Source: Methylocystis sp. | Lineage (GTDB): Bacteria > Pseudomonadota > Alphaproteobacteria > Rhizobiales > Beijerinckiaceae | Length of the DNA: 32,670 nucleotides | Assembly (NCBI GenBank): GCA_002929055.1 | Contig: PERY01000028.1 | Coordinates: 1-32,670, forward strand | Direction of reading: 5' to 3' | Shown here: positions 15,786-22,585 of the stretch, piece by piece | Position numbering within the stretch: position 1 is the stretch's first letter | Layout of the letters: each line of letters opens with the position of its first letter | The notes under the pieces: generated by a model | Told to the model about the DNA's origin: nothing | The model's input: the letters and a program-made list of their open reading frames with translations, nothing else | Database searches by the model: none | Made by a program: the position numbers and the translations under genes

Positions 15786-16118
15786 CTAGCCGTTGTTTGG
15801 CGCCAGCCGGGCCAGCGCGTCGAGGTAAGGCGCGGGATCGCCCGCGATGAAAAGCTTTTTCAGGCGGCTCGTTTCGCCTGAGCGAATGGCGACCGCCTTC
15901 TTCGGCGCGGCGAGCGCCTTTGCGATCAACTCGATCAGCGCCGCGTTGGCGCGGCCGTCTTCCGGCGCGGCGCGCACCCGCGCCTTGAGCACGGCGCGAC
16001 CGTCGGCCAGCGTCTCGACGCCGTCAATGGCGTCGCGGCCGCCCTTGGGCGTGAGTCGCAGCCAAAGGGCGACGCCGCCCTCCTCCAAGGACCAGGGCGC
16101 CAGCCTATCCGAGGACAA
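15786..16118 (-). CDS. DUF167 (YggU) family protein
   Basis: This small cytoplasmic protein of about 110 residues has the DUF167 core: LRLTPKGGRDAIDGVE, then VLKARVRAAPEDGRANAAL and the C-terminal IRSGETSRLKKLFIAGD. The pairing with YggT is conserved in many bacteria, and the function is unknown. The family normally begins shortly before the PWSL segment. The best-placed start is a TTG at 16118, which overlaps the yggT end by 14 bases. The only upstream in-frame ATG (16166) would overlap yggT by 62 bases and add residues that do not look family-like. Confidence 0.8.
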   Translation of the reverse strand: MSSDRLAPWSLEEGGVALWLRLTPKGGRDAIDGVETLADGRAVLKARVRAAPEDGRANAALIELIAKALAAPKKAVAIRSGETSRLKKLFIAGDPAPYLDALARLAPNNG

Positions 16119-16401
16119 GCGAGCTGCTGCTCCCGACGAGGAGATTGCGCAGGAACTGAATGCCAAGCAGCAGAATGAGCGGCGACAGGTCGAGGCCCCC
16201 GAAGGCGGGCACGACAGAGCGGATCGGCCGCAGAAGCGGCTCCGTCAGCGCCTCCACAGCGCGCCAGATGGTCTGGGCCGCCGGGGCGCGCATGTTGATC
16301 ACGTCGAAGGCGATCAGCCAGGACATGATGACCGAGATCAGCACCACCCACTGGTAGAATTGCAGAATGGTGAGGAGAAGGTCCAGGATCGCATAAGACA
16401 T
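16105..16401 (-). CDS. YggT family membrane protein
   Basis: This 98-residue protein has two hydrophobic helices (about 4-30 and 70-92) around a short polar loop with the family motif PLLRPIRSVVPAFGGLDLSP. YggT proteins are conserved in bacteria and plastids; in E. coli YggT is linked to osmotic stress, and the plastid relatives to cytochrome or thylakoid assembly. The mechanism is not established. It is the first gene of a minus-strand cluster with the DUF167 protein and mesaconyl-CoA hydratase. Confidence 0.88.
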   Translation of the reverse strand: MSYAILDLLLTILQFYQWVVLISVIMSWLIAFDVINMRAPAAQTIWRAVEALTEPLLRPIRSVVPAFGGLDLSPLILLLGIQFLRNLLVGSSSSLVLG

Positions 16402-16517
16402 TTCAGTGGTCCCGCAATTTGAGCTTGGGCCTTCCTAGCCTCCCCGCCCCCGCGCGGCAACCTCCCCCGAAGCCGCAGGCGTGGCAGGGGAAATCGAAGC
16501 CGAACGAGGATCGGCGA

Positions 16518-16546
16518 TTGACACGGAAGAAAGCGCCGTTTATCCA
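16518..16546 (+). promoter_or_regulatory. Sigma-70-type promoter of tRNA-Ala
   Basis: A perfect -35 box TTGACA (16518-16523), a 17-base spacer and a partial -10 box TATCCA (16541-16546) end 13 bases before the mature tRNA 5' end. Spacing and position suit a housekeeping promoter for the tRNA. Confidence 0.65.
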
Positions 16547-16559
16547 CCCGCCTCGGAAC

Positions 16560-16635
16560 GGGGCTGTAGCTCAGATGGGAGAGCGCTGCAATCGCACTGC
16601 AGAGGTCCGGGGTTCGATTCCCCGCAGCTCCACCA
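16560..16635 (+). tRNA. tRNA-Ala (anticodon CGC)
   Basis: The 76-base gene folds as a standard cloverleaf. The acceptor stem is GGGGCTG with CAGCTCC, the D-stem GCTC with GAGC, the anticodon stem CTGCA with TGCAG, and the T-arm CGGGG-TTCGATT-CCCCG. The anticodon loop ATCGCAC gives anticodon CGC, reading the alanine codon GCG, which is frequent in this GC-rich genome. The acceptor stem contains the G3-U70 wobble pair, the main identity element for alanyl-tRNA synthetase. The 3' CCA is encoded (16633-16635). Confidence 0.97.
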
Positions 16636-16778
16636 CGACTTCCACGGCATTAGCCTGATCAAGAAGCGCCGCTTCTCCCGGTCGTCTCGGCAGCGCCCGC
16701 CCTGCGCCGAATTCCCTTGCATTTCACTCCGTCAAGCGTGGTAGAACGCGCCGCAGCCCGTTTCCACAGGAAATCTAA

Positions 16779-17453
16779 ATGCCCGAAGTCATCTTCACCG
16801 GCCCGGCCGGCAGGTTAGAGGGTCGGTTTCATCAGTCCGCCACGCGCGGCGCGCCGATCGCCATCATCCTGCACCCGCATCCGCAATTCGGCGGGACGAT
16901 GAACAATCAGATCGTCTACCACCTCTACTACGCCTTCGCGGAGCGCGGCTTTTCCGTGCTGCGCTTCAATTTCCGCGGCGTGGGGCGCAGCCAGGGCAAT
17001 TTCGATCACGGCTCGGGCGAACTCTCCGACGCCGCCGCCGCGCTCGACTGGGCGCAGGCCGTGAACCCCGAGGCGCGCGCTTGCTGGATCGCGGGCGTCT
17101 CCTTCGGTTCCTGGATCGGCATGCAGCTCCTTATGCGCCGGCCTGAGATCGAGGGCTTCGTCTCGGTGGCGCCGCCGGCGAACCGCTTCGACTTCTCGTT
17201 CCTGGCGCCCTGCCCGTCCTCGGGCCTCTTCATTCACGGCGATCAGGATCGCGTGGCGCCGCTGAAGGAAGTGACGGGGCTGATCGAGAAGCTCAAGACG
17301 CAGAAGGGAATCGTGATCGAGCACGCCGTCGTCGAGGGCGCGAACCACTTCTTCGAGAACAAGGTCGAGCCGCTGATCGCCCATGTCGACGCCTATCTCG
17401 ACAGGCGCCTCGGCAATCCGCCGCGTATTGCGATTCCCGCACGGGGCGATTGA
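16779..17453 (+). CDS. Alpha/beta hydrolase
   Basis: This 224-residue cytoplasmic protein belongs to a widespread alpha/beta hydrolase group with the N-terminal motif LHPHPQFGGTMNNQIV (31-46). It has the expected triad: Ser108 in GVSFGS, Asp157 in HGDQDRVAP and His190 in GANHFF. The RFNFRGVGRSQG stretch (62-73) is also characteristic. Members are annotated as hydrolases of unknown substrate, probably acting on small esters. There is no signal peptide. AGGAAA lies about 6 bases before the ATG. It stands alone on the plus strand between the tRNA and the convergent thioredoxin gene. Confidence 0.88.
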   Translation: MPEVIFTGPAGRLEGRFHQSATRGAPIAIILHPHPQFGGTMNNQIVYHLYYAFAERGFSVLRFNFRGVGRSQGNFDHGSGELSDAAAALDWAQAVNPEARACWIAGVSFGSWIGMQLLMRRPEIEGFVSVAPPANRFDFSFLAPCPSSGLFIHGDQDRVAPLKEVTGLIEKLKTQKGIVIEHAVVEGANHFFENKVEPLIAHVDAYLDRRLGNPPRIAIPARGD

Positions 17454-17487
17454 GTCCCAGAACCCCTTTCCCGCGGGAGAGGGTCGC

Positions 17488-18093
17488 TCACCCAACCTTC
17501 GCCGCAAGCCGCGGCACGATTTCCTTTTCGATGGTTTCTTCGTCCAGCGGCTCGTAGGTCGCCCACTCGACATTGGGGCCCGGTCCGATGACGAAGGTCG
17601 CCGGAACGCCCCTGGCGCCGAGCGCGCGCTGTAGAAAAGTGTGCTCGTCCGCGCCCACAGCGACAAACGGATTGCCGTGCTTCGCGAGGAAGTATTTCGC
17701 TTTCGCAGGCGAGTCCTTCGCATCGACGCCGTAGATCGGGGCGAGATTGCGCTTGGCCAGCGCCATCATCAGCGGATGCTCCTGACGGCAACTGGGGCAC
17801 CATGAGGCCCACACGTTCAGCAGCGAGCGCTTGCCCGAAAGATCGGCGCTGGAGAAGCCCGGAACCTGCTTGCCTGCTGCGTCAAGCAGCCCCATTACGG
17901 GCGGCAGCTCGAACTTCGCGATCGAGAAGGGGTTGAAGAGGCGCGCAGTCATGTCCTTGCGCTTCCAGACATGCTCGACGACGGCGCCGCCCGCGCCGAG
18001 ACCCATGACCCCAATAGCGCCGAGGACGACGCTGCGGCGGCTTGCGAACCATTCCCGACCATGCGCGGGAGCGTCTTCGTCCTGTGAACTCAT
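17488..18093 (-). CDS. Membrane-anchored thioredoxin, CcmG/TlpA type
   Basis: The protein has 201 residues: a short cytoplasmic tail, one membrane anchor (about 21-39) and a periplasmic thioredoxin fold. The redox motif is WCPSC (C99, C102) and the cis-proline is P164 in GVPATFVIG. LNVWASWC and the GVP.TF segment are typical of CcmG/DsbE, which reduces apocytochrome c thiols during haem attachment. TlpA has a similar layout and cannot be excluded. The SRRSVVLG start of the anchor resembles a Tat motif but fits an ordinary signal anchor. No ccm genes are adjacent. GGAG lies about 10 bases before the ATG. Confidence 0.8.
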   Translation of the reverse strand: MSSQDEDAPAHGREWFASRRSVVLGAIGVMGLGAGGAVVEHVWKRKDMTARLFNPFSIAKFELPPVMGLLDAAGKQVPGFSSADLSGKRSLLNVWASWCPSCRQEHPLMMALAKRNLAPIYGVDAKDSPAKAKYFLAKHGNPFVAVGADEHTFLQRALGARGVPATFVIGPGPNVEWATYEPLDEETIEKEIVPRLAAKVG

Positions 18094-18449
18094 AAGCAGT
18101 TACTCCGTCGGCGCAGACTGCTGAATTCGCCCTCGGACCGACCTCTCCAGCTTTACTGCCGTTTCGGTGAATAAAGCGTGTCGCCTAAAGTTCCGCGCAA
18201 GCTTCCAGGAAGGCCGCCTCCGCCCGCCGCAAAGCATCCTAAGAATCAGGAATTAGCTAAATCTAATACGGGCTTGCACGCCAAAGCTTCCGGGCGGGGA
18301 CCACGCTCGTCCTCGATCGATGCTCGCTCCATAGCGGCCGGAGGATGGAGCGAGTGGGGGTAAAAACGTTCTTTTCTTAAGGGATTTGTTGACTGCTTAC
18401 CCCTCACTTTGTCCCACCGCCGGCCCGGCGAATCTATGGACAGGACTCC
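18094..18449. other. 356-base divergent intergenic region with hairpin
   Basis: This gap separates the CcmG/TlpA-type gene from the cyclic-di-GMP gene and has no credible open frame. It contains a perfect inverted repeat, CTCGCTCCAT (18323-18332) and ATGGAGCGAG (18345-18354), with a 12-base loop. Downstream is an AT-richer stretch with a possible -35 box TTGACT (18389-18394) but no clear -10. The repeat is 96 bases before the downstream ATG and could be an operator or a leader hairpin. Confidence 0.5.
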
Positions 18450-20780
18450 ATGAGCTTGCGAGAAAAAAGCGAGGCGGTTGAACCTGCCGATGCGGATGAT
18501 GGTCTCGATCAACTCGTAAAAGTCGAACAGATCGACATGGCTCTGCGTCTCGCGCCGCTGTCCATCGGGCTGATTACGCTCGGGCTCCTTGTCCTTACGG
18601 CGATATTCTGGTCCCCGGAAAAGCAGGCTTATCTCGCCTGCCTCACAGTCGCCAACCTCGCCCTGGCCGCGATCTCGCTGCCTTACTGCAAGCGTTGGCG
18701 GGAAAATCCGCGGCCCGTGGCGGTTTCCGCAACACAATTTGCGCATATCAGAGCCGTCGCCTTTCTATATGGCGCGATGATCGGCTCCATTTCGACGTTT
18801 CTCTATGTCGATGGCGATCCGCAGGTGCGCCTTCTCATCGCAGCGAGCGTCGCCGGCGCCATCGGCTCCTGCATCACCGTCTCCTTCGTTCCAGCGCTCG
18901 CCGTGGCCTACACGGCGCCGGTCGTGCTGCAGTCCTTCATCTCGCTCGCGGCCACCGGCGAGATGTTCAGCATCTATGCGGCGGTCATGGAGGTTCTCTA
19001 CGCTGCGTTCATGCTGTTTCTCACGCTCTTCCTCAGCGCGCTGGTGAAGAAGCGGGTCGTCGCGCAGTTCAATCTCGAGCGCGAGCAGGCCTTGACCAAT
19101 CTGCTGCTCAACGATTTCGAGGAAAACGCCAACGACTGGTTGTGGGAGACGGATGAGGCCCTGCGTCTCCAGCATGTTTCGGACCGGCTCTCGCAGGTCG
19201 CCGCGCAGGAAAAGCGGCATCTCAAGAATATGCCGATCCGGGTGCTCTTCGCGCCCGACGGCGAGGATGGCGAGGAGGCTTTCGCCAGACTGCAGGAGGC
19301 CGTGGCGGCGCGGCGCGCGTTCCGCGACGTCGTGATACCAGTCGAGGCCGATGGAGAACGACGCTGGTGGCTACTCAGCGGCAAGCCGATCTTTCTCAGC
19401 AATTCGCGCTTCTCCGGCTACCGCGGCGTCGGCGCTGACATAACGATCAAGAAGCAGGCGGAGGATCGCCTCTCCTTCCTCGTTCTCCATGACGCTCTCA
19501 CGAGCCTCCCCAATCGTGTCTACTTCCAGCAGCGTCTCGGCAAGGCGACGGCGGAGCTCTACAGCCACAAAACGCCCTTCGCGGTGCTTTGCCTCGACCT
19601 GGACGAGTTCAAAAGCGTCAACGATACGCTGGGCCACGGCGCGGGCGACAAATTGCTCCAAGGCGTCGCCAGCCGCCTCATGCGGGTTCTGGGTCCGAAG
19701 GCCTGTATTGCGCGCCTTGCGGGCGATGAATATGCGGTTCTCCTGACGGGATCGTCCGCTTCCGACAGAAAGGCGCTCTCGGATGCCTGCGCCGCGATTG
19801 TCTCTGAGATCAGCGTCCCCTTCCCGATCAACGACGCCATCGTCAATGTGGGCGTCAGCATCGGCGTCGCGCTCGCGCCCGAGGACGGCGTGAGTGAAAT
19901 CATGCGGCGCGCCGATCTCGCCCTTTATCAGACCAAGCGCACTGGCAAGAACGCCTATCGCTTCTACTGCGCCGACATGGATGATGAGCTGAACGCCCGC
20001 CGCGTTCTTGGCGGCGACCTTCAGATCGCTTTGGAGCGCGGGGAATTCCTGCTTTACTTCCAGCCGCTGGTGAACGCCGCGACAAAGCGCATTCAGGGCT
20101 TCGAGGCGTTGGCGCGCTGGGATCATCCCACGCGTGGCTTCATATCGCCTGCCGAGTTCATCCCGGTGGCGGAAGAGATCGGCGCCATCGCCAGCCTCGG
20201 CAAATGGGTGATCGACGAGGCGTGCCGCATCGCCGCCACCTGGCCGCTTCCGGTGACTGTCGCGGTGAATATCTCTCCGGTGCAGTTCCGCCATTCGGAT
20301 CTGCCGGCGATCGTCGCCGAAGCGCTCGAGCGACATAACCTGCCTGCGCATCGACTGGAGCTGGAGCTGACAGAGTCGGCCTTCCTCGAGTCGACGCCCT
20401 CCACCCATCGCATCCTTCAGCAGTTGGCGGACATTGGGGTGCGTCTCTCGCTCGACGACTTTGGCACCGGCTATTCCAGCCTCAGCTATCTGCGTCGCAT
20501 CGCGTTCAACAAGATCAAGATCGACCAGAGCTTCGTGCACAATCTCCCCGAGGACGAACGCGACATGTCCATCGTGCGCGCCATTGTGGACATTGCGACG
20601 ACCATGGGCGTAGCGACCATCGCCGAGGGCGTCGAGACCGAGGACCAGTCGCGCGCGCTCCTTGCGCAGGGGTGCCACCAGTTGCAGGGTTATCTCTTCA
20701 GCAGGCCTGTGCCCGCCGACCAGGTGCCCGGCTTGCTTGGCGCGCTGGCGCCGGAGAAGAAGACCGTCGCGGCGGCCTAG
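18450..20780 (+). CDS. Membrane GGDEF-EAL cyclic-di-GMP protein
   Basis: This 776-residue protein has an N-terminal sensor region with about five membrane helices (33-55, 60-78, 103-120, 128-165, 173-198), a PAS-like domain (about 222-338, with NDWLWETDE), a GGDEF domain (about 340-507) and an EAL domain (about 516-765). The GGDEF signature is altered to AGDEY (424-428) and there is no RxxD inhibitory site before it. The EAL domain looks intact: EAL (552-554), NISPVQFR, ELTES (638-642), DDFGTGYSSL (669-678), KIDQSFV and EGVET. It therefore probably hydrolyses cyclic-di-GMP, while synthesis activity is uncertain. The target may be motility or biofilm. Confidence 0.93.
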   Translation: MSLREKSEAVEPADADDGLDQLVKVEQIDMALRLAPLSIGLITLGLLVLTAIFWSPEKQAYLACLTVANLALAAISLPYCKRWRENPRPVAVSATQFAHIRAVAFLYGAMIGSISTFLYVDGDPQVRLLIAASVAGAIGSCITVSFVPALAVAYTAPVVLQSFISLAATGEMFSIYAAVMEVLYAAFMLFLTLFLSALVKKRVVAQFNLEREQALTNLLLNDFEENANDWLWETDEALRLQHVSDRLSQVAAQEKRHLKNMPIRVLFAPDGEDGEEAFARLQEAVAARRAFRDVVIPVEADGERRWWLLSGKPIFLSNSRFSGYRGVGADITIKKQAEDRLSFLVLHDALTSLPNRVYFQQRLGKATAELYSHKTPFAVLCLDLDEFKSVNDTLGHGAGDKLLQGVASRLMRVLGPKACIARLAGDEYAVLLTGSSASDRKALSDACAAIVSEISVPFPINDAIVNVGVSIGVALAPEDGVSEIMRRADLALYQTKRTGKNAYRFYCADMDDELNARRVLGGDLQIALERGEFLLYFQPLVNAATKRIQGFEALARWDHPTRGFISPAEFIPVAEEIGAIASLGKWVIDEACRIAATWPLPVTVAVNISPVQFRHSDLPAIVAEALERHNLPAHRLELELTESAFLESTPSTHRILQQLADIGVRLSLDDFGTGYSSLSYLRRIAFNKIKIDQSFVHNLPEDERDMSIVRAIVDIATTMGVATIAEGVETEDQSRALLAQGCHQLQGYLFSRPVPADQVPGLLGALAPEKKTVAAA

Positions 20781-20787
20781 CGCCGCG
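20768..20787 (+). terminator. Possible terminator hairpin after GGDEF-EAL gene
   Basis: CGCGGCG (20768-20774) and CGCCGCG (20781-20787) form a perfect 7-base-pair stem over a 6-base loop that contains the TAG stop. A pyrimidine tract, CTCTCTTCCC, follows rather than a clean T-run. It lies in the 21-base space to the convergent anmK stop, so it could separate the two transcripts, but the lack of T-run weakens the call. Confidence 0.3.
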
Positions 20788-20801
20788 CTCTCTTCCCGGC
20801 G

Positions 20802-21914
20802 TTACGCCACCTCCACCCGCGCCAGGCGCCCGCCGGGCATTGGCTCGGGCGCGCCGGTGGTCGTCGGAAAGGTGAGCGGCAGACCCTCCACGACGCGCGC
20901 TGCGAGATAGGCGAAGGCCTGCGCCTCCATCGAATCCGCCGACCATCCGACGGCGTCGGCGGTCGTGACCTTGCACGGGAGGCGCATCACCAGTTCGCGC
21001 ACGAGAATCGGATTGCGGGCGCCCCCGCCGCAGACGATGAGCAATTGCGGCTGCGTCGGCAGATGCGGGAAAAGCCGCAGCACCGACGTCGCGGTGAAGG
21101 CGGTGAGCGTCGCCGCAGCGTCTTCGGTCGCGAGCTTCATCACCGGTTCGAGCGCGAAGGCGTTGCGGTCGAGCGATTTGGGCGGCGGCTGGTCGAAGAA
21201 GGGATGGGCGAGCATGCGCAGCAGCGCCGCCTCGTTCACCCGCCCGCGCGCCGCCATATGTCCGTGGCGGTCGATCGGCGCGCCGGTGCGCTGAAGCATG
21301 AGATCGTCAATGAGCGCATTGCCGGGGCCGGTGTCGCAGGCGATAGGCTGTTCCCCGTCGGCGACATATGTGACGTTTGCGACGCCGCCAAGATTGAGCA
21401 GCGCCACCTCGCCCTTCATGCCGCCAGCCATCACCAGCGCGCGGTGAAACACCGGCACGATGGGCGCGCCCTCGCCGCCCGCCGCGATGTCGGCGGCGCG
21501 GAAGTCATAGGCGACGTCTATGCCGAGCCGGTTGGCGAGCCCCTGCCCGTCGCCGATCTGGATGGTGAGCTTTTCCTTCGGTCGATGCAGCACGGTCTGC
21601 CCGTGAAAGCCGACGATATTGACGGAGCCCGCCTCGATGGAATTGTCGCGCAGGAAGGTCTCGACGGCTTCGGCATGTCGGTCCGTCACCATGCGCTCGG
21701 CGAAGGCCAGCACGCCCGGACGCGCGTCGCGGTCCTCGAGCGTCGCGGCTTCGGCGAGCGCATTGCGCAGCAGCGCGCGGTCGGCGTCGTTATAGGGATA
21801 ATGCCCCGTCGGCCCAAAGGAGACAGCCGTGTCGCCATCCGTCTCGATCAGCGCAACGTCGACGCCGTCCATCGAGGTGCCGGACATGAGGCCAATGGCG
21901 CGGTAGCTGGGCAA
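20802..21914 (-). CDS. anmK: Anhydro-N-acetylmuramic acid kinase
   Basis: AnmK phosphorylates and opens 1,6-anhydro-MurNAc released during cell-wall turnover, giving MurNAc-6-phosphate for recycling. The 370-residue length is standard. The ATP-binding motif is GLMSGTSMDGVD at residues 8-19. Other family stretches are GFHGQTVLHRP, LLNLGGVANVTY, DTGPGNALIDD and IVCGGGARNP. I chose a TTG start at 21914 because GGAGA sits about 7 bases upstream and the conserved region begins six residues later. The frame is open further upstream but that part does not resemble the family. In many relatives anmK is divergent from tyrS; here the neighbour is a VapD/DUF5397 pair instead. Confidence 0.93.
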   Translation of the reverse strand: MPSYRAIGLMSGTSMDGVDVALIETDGDTAVSFGPTGHYPYNDADRALLRNALAEAATLEDRDARPGVLAFAERMVTDRHAEAVETFLRDNSIEAGSVNIVGFHGQTVLHRPKEKLTIQIGDGQGLANRLGIDVAYDFRAADIAAGGEGAPIVPVFHRALVMAGGMKGEVALLNLGGVANVTYVADGEQPIACDTGPGNALIDDLMLQRTGAPIDRHGHMAARGRVNEAALLRMLAHPFFDQPPPKSLDRNAFALEPVMKLATEDAAATLTAFTATSVLRLFPHLPTQPQLLIVCGGGARNPILVRELVMRLPCKVTTADAVGWSADSMEAQAFAYLAARVVEGLPLTFPTTTGAPEPMPGGRLARVEVA

Positions 21915-22012
21915 GGGCGAATCTCCGATCAAAGATTGGAGATTAGCAGGAAAGCCGTGAAGTGGCGGAGTTGGGAAGGATTCGGACACGCCGCCGCATT
22001 TCGAATGGCTCT

Positions 22013-22297
22013 TCAGGTCGTCGCCTTCACCAACTGCGTAAAGTCCGACCATTGCTCGACCCGGAACGCACGGATGTCGCGGACCGAATGCGGGAACCAA
22101 GGCAAACCCCGCAACGCCATAATCGCAGAGAACAACTTAGCCAAGTCTTCGTTCTTGCTGACGTAGAGACTACCCTGCACCCAATCGAATTCATGCTTGG
22201 AAAGTGCATCGCGAATATCCGAATAGGCCTGCGCGACGCCTTTGGGATGATGGATCTGAGTCTCGGCGACGACCAGATCGAACGCTATTGCGAACAT
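22013..22297 (-). CDS. VapD-like protein, putative toxin RNase
   Basis: This 94-residue protein starts MFAIAFDLVVAET and contains KGVAQAYSDIRDAL, WVQGSLYVSKNEDLAKLF and SVRDIRAFRVEQWSDFT. These match VapD-family proteins, which adopt a Cas2-like ferredoxin fold; characterised members such as Helicobacter pylori VapD are purine-specific endoribonucleases. The catalytic-type Asp near the N-terminus (D7) is present. The ATG at 22297 overlaps the upstream gene's stop by one base, with a strong AAGGAG site, so the two are coupled. No cas genes are present, so a Cas2 role is unlikely. Confidence 0.82.
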   Translation of the reverse strand: MFAIAFDLVVAETQIHHPKGVAQAYSDIRDALSKHEFDWVQGSLYVSKNEDLAKLFSAIMALRGLPWFPHSVRDIRAFRVEQWSDFTQLVKATT

Positions 22298-22509
22298 CAG
22301 CGCTCCTTGGGATCGTCGAGAATGTCGCTGAATTTGTAGTCGACGACTTCGCCCGACTCGATCACGCGGACCTTCATCCAGCGGTCGCCGAGCGGCTCTT
22401 CGTTGCCAAGGCCAATGATTTCATATGCCGGGCCGAAAGGTCCGAACCGGCGGAACGTTCCAACCAGCTCTCGGGGATCTGGGATGAAGGAAGCGGCGGA
22501 CTGGTTCAT
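22297..22509 (-). CDS. DUF5397-like small protein, putative antitoxin
   Basis: This 70-residue protein has the core LVGTFRRFGPFGPAYEIIGL and ends with SDILDDPKER. This resembles DUF5397 small proteins found beside vapD-like genes in alphaproteobacteria. It is first in the pair, the usual antitoxin-first order, and its TGA overlaps the VapD-like ATG. AAGGTAG lies about 5 bases before its ATG. No helix-turn-helix or ribbon-helix-helix motif is visible, so autoregulation cannot be read from sequence. The antitoxin role is inferred from order and size; the DUF5397 match is from memory of the family and should be confirmed. Confidence 0.7.
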   Translation of the reverse strand: MNQSAASFIPDPRELVGTFRRFGPFGPAYEIIGLGNEEPLGDRWMKVRVIESGEVVDYKFSDILDDPKER

Positions 22510-22585
22510 GAAACTACCTTAACATGCCCCTGAACGACTTCAATTTGGCGCATTTCTCTACGGCAAGCGGGACAACATGGGGCGT

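Noticed and set aside
22013..22297. The VapD-like gene as a Cas2 of a CRISPR system
   Set aside because: No cas1, other cas gene, or repeat-spacer array is present, and the sequence matches VapD features better.
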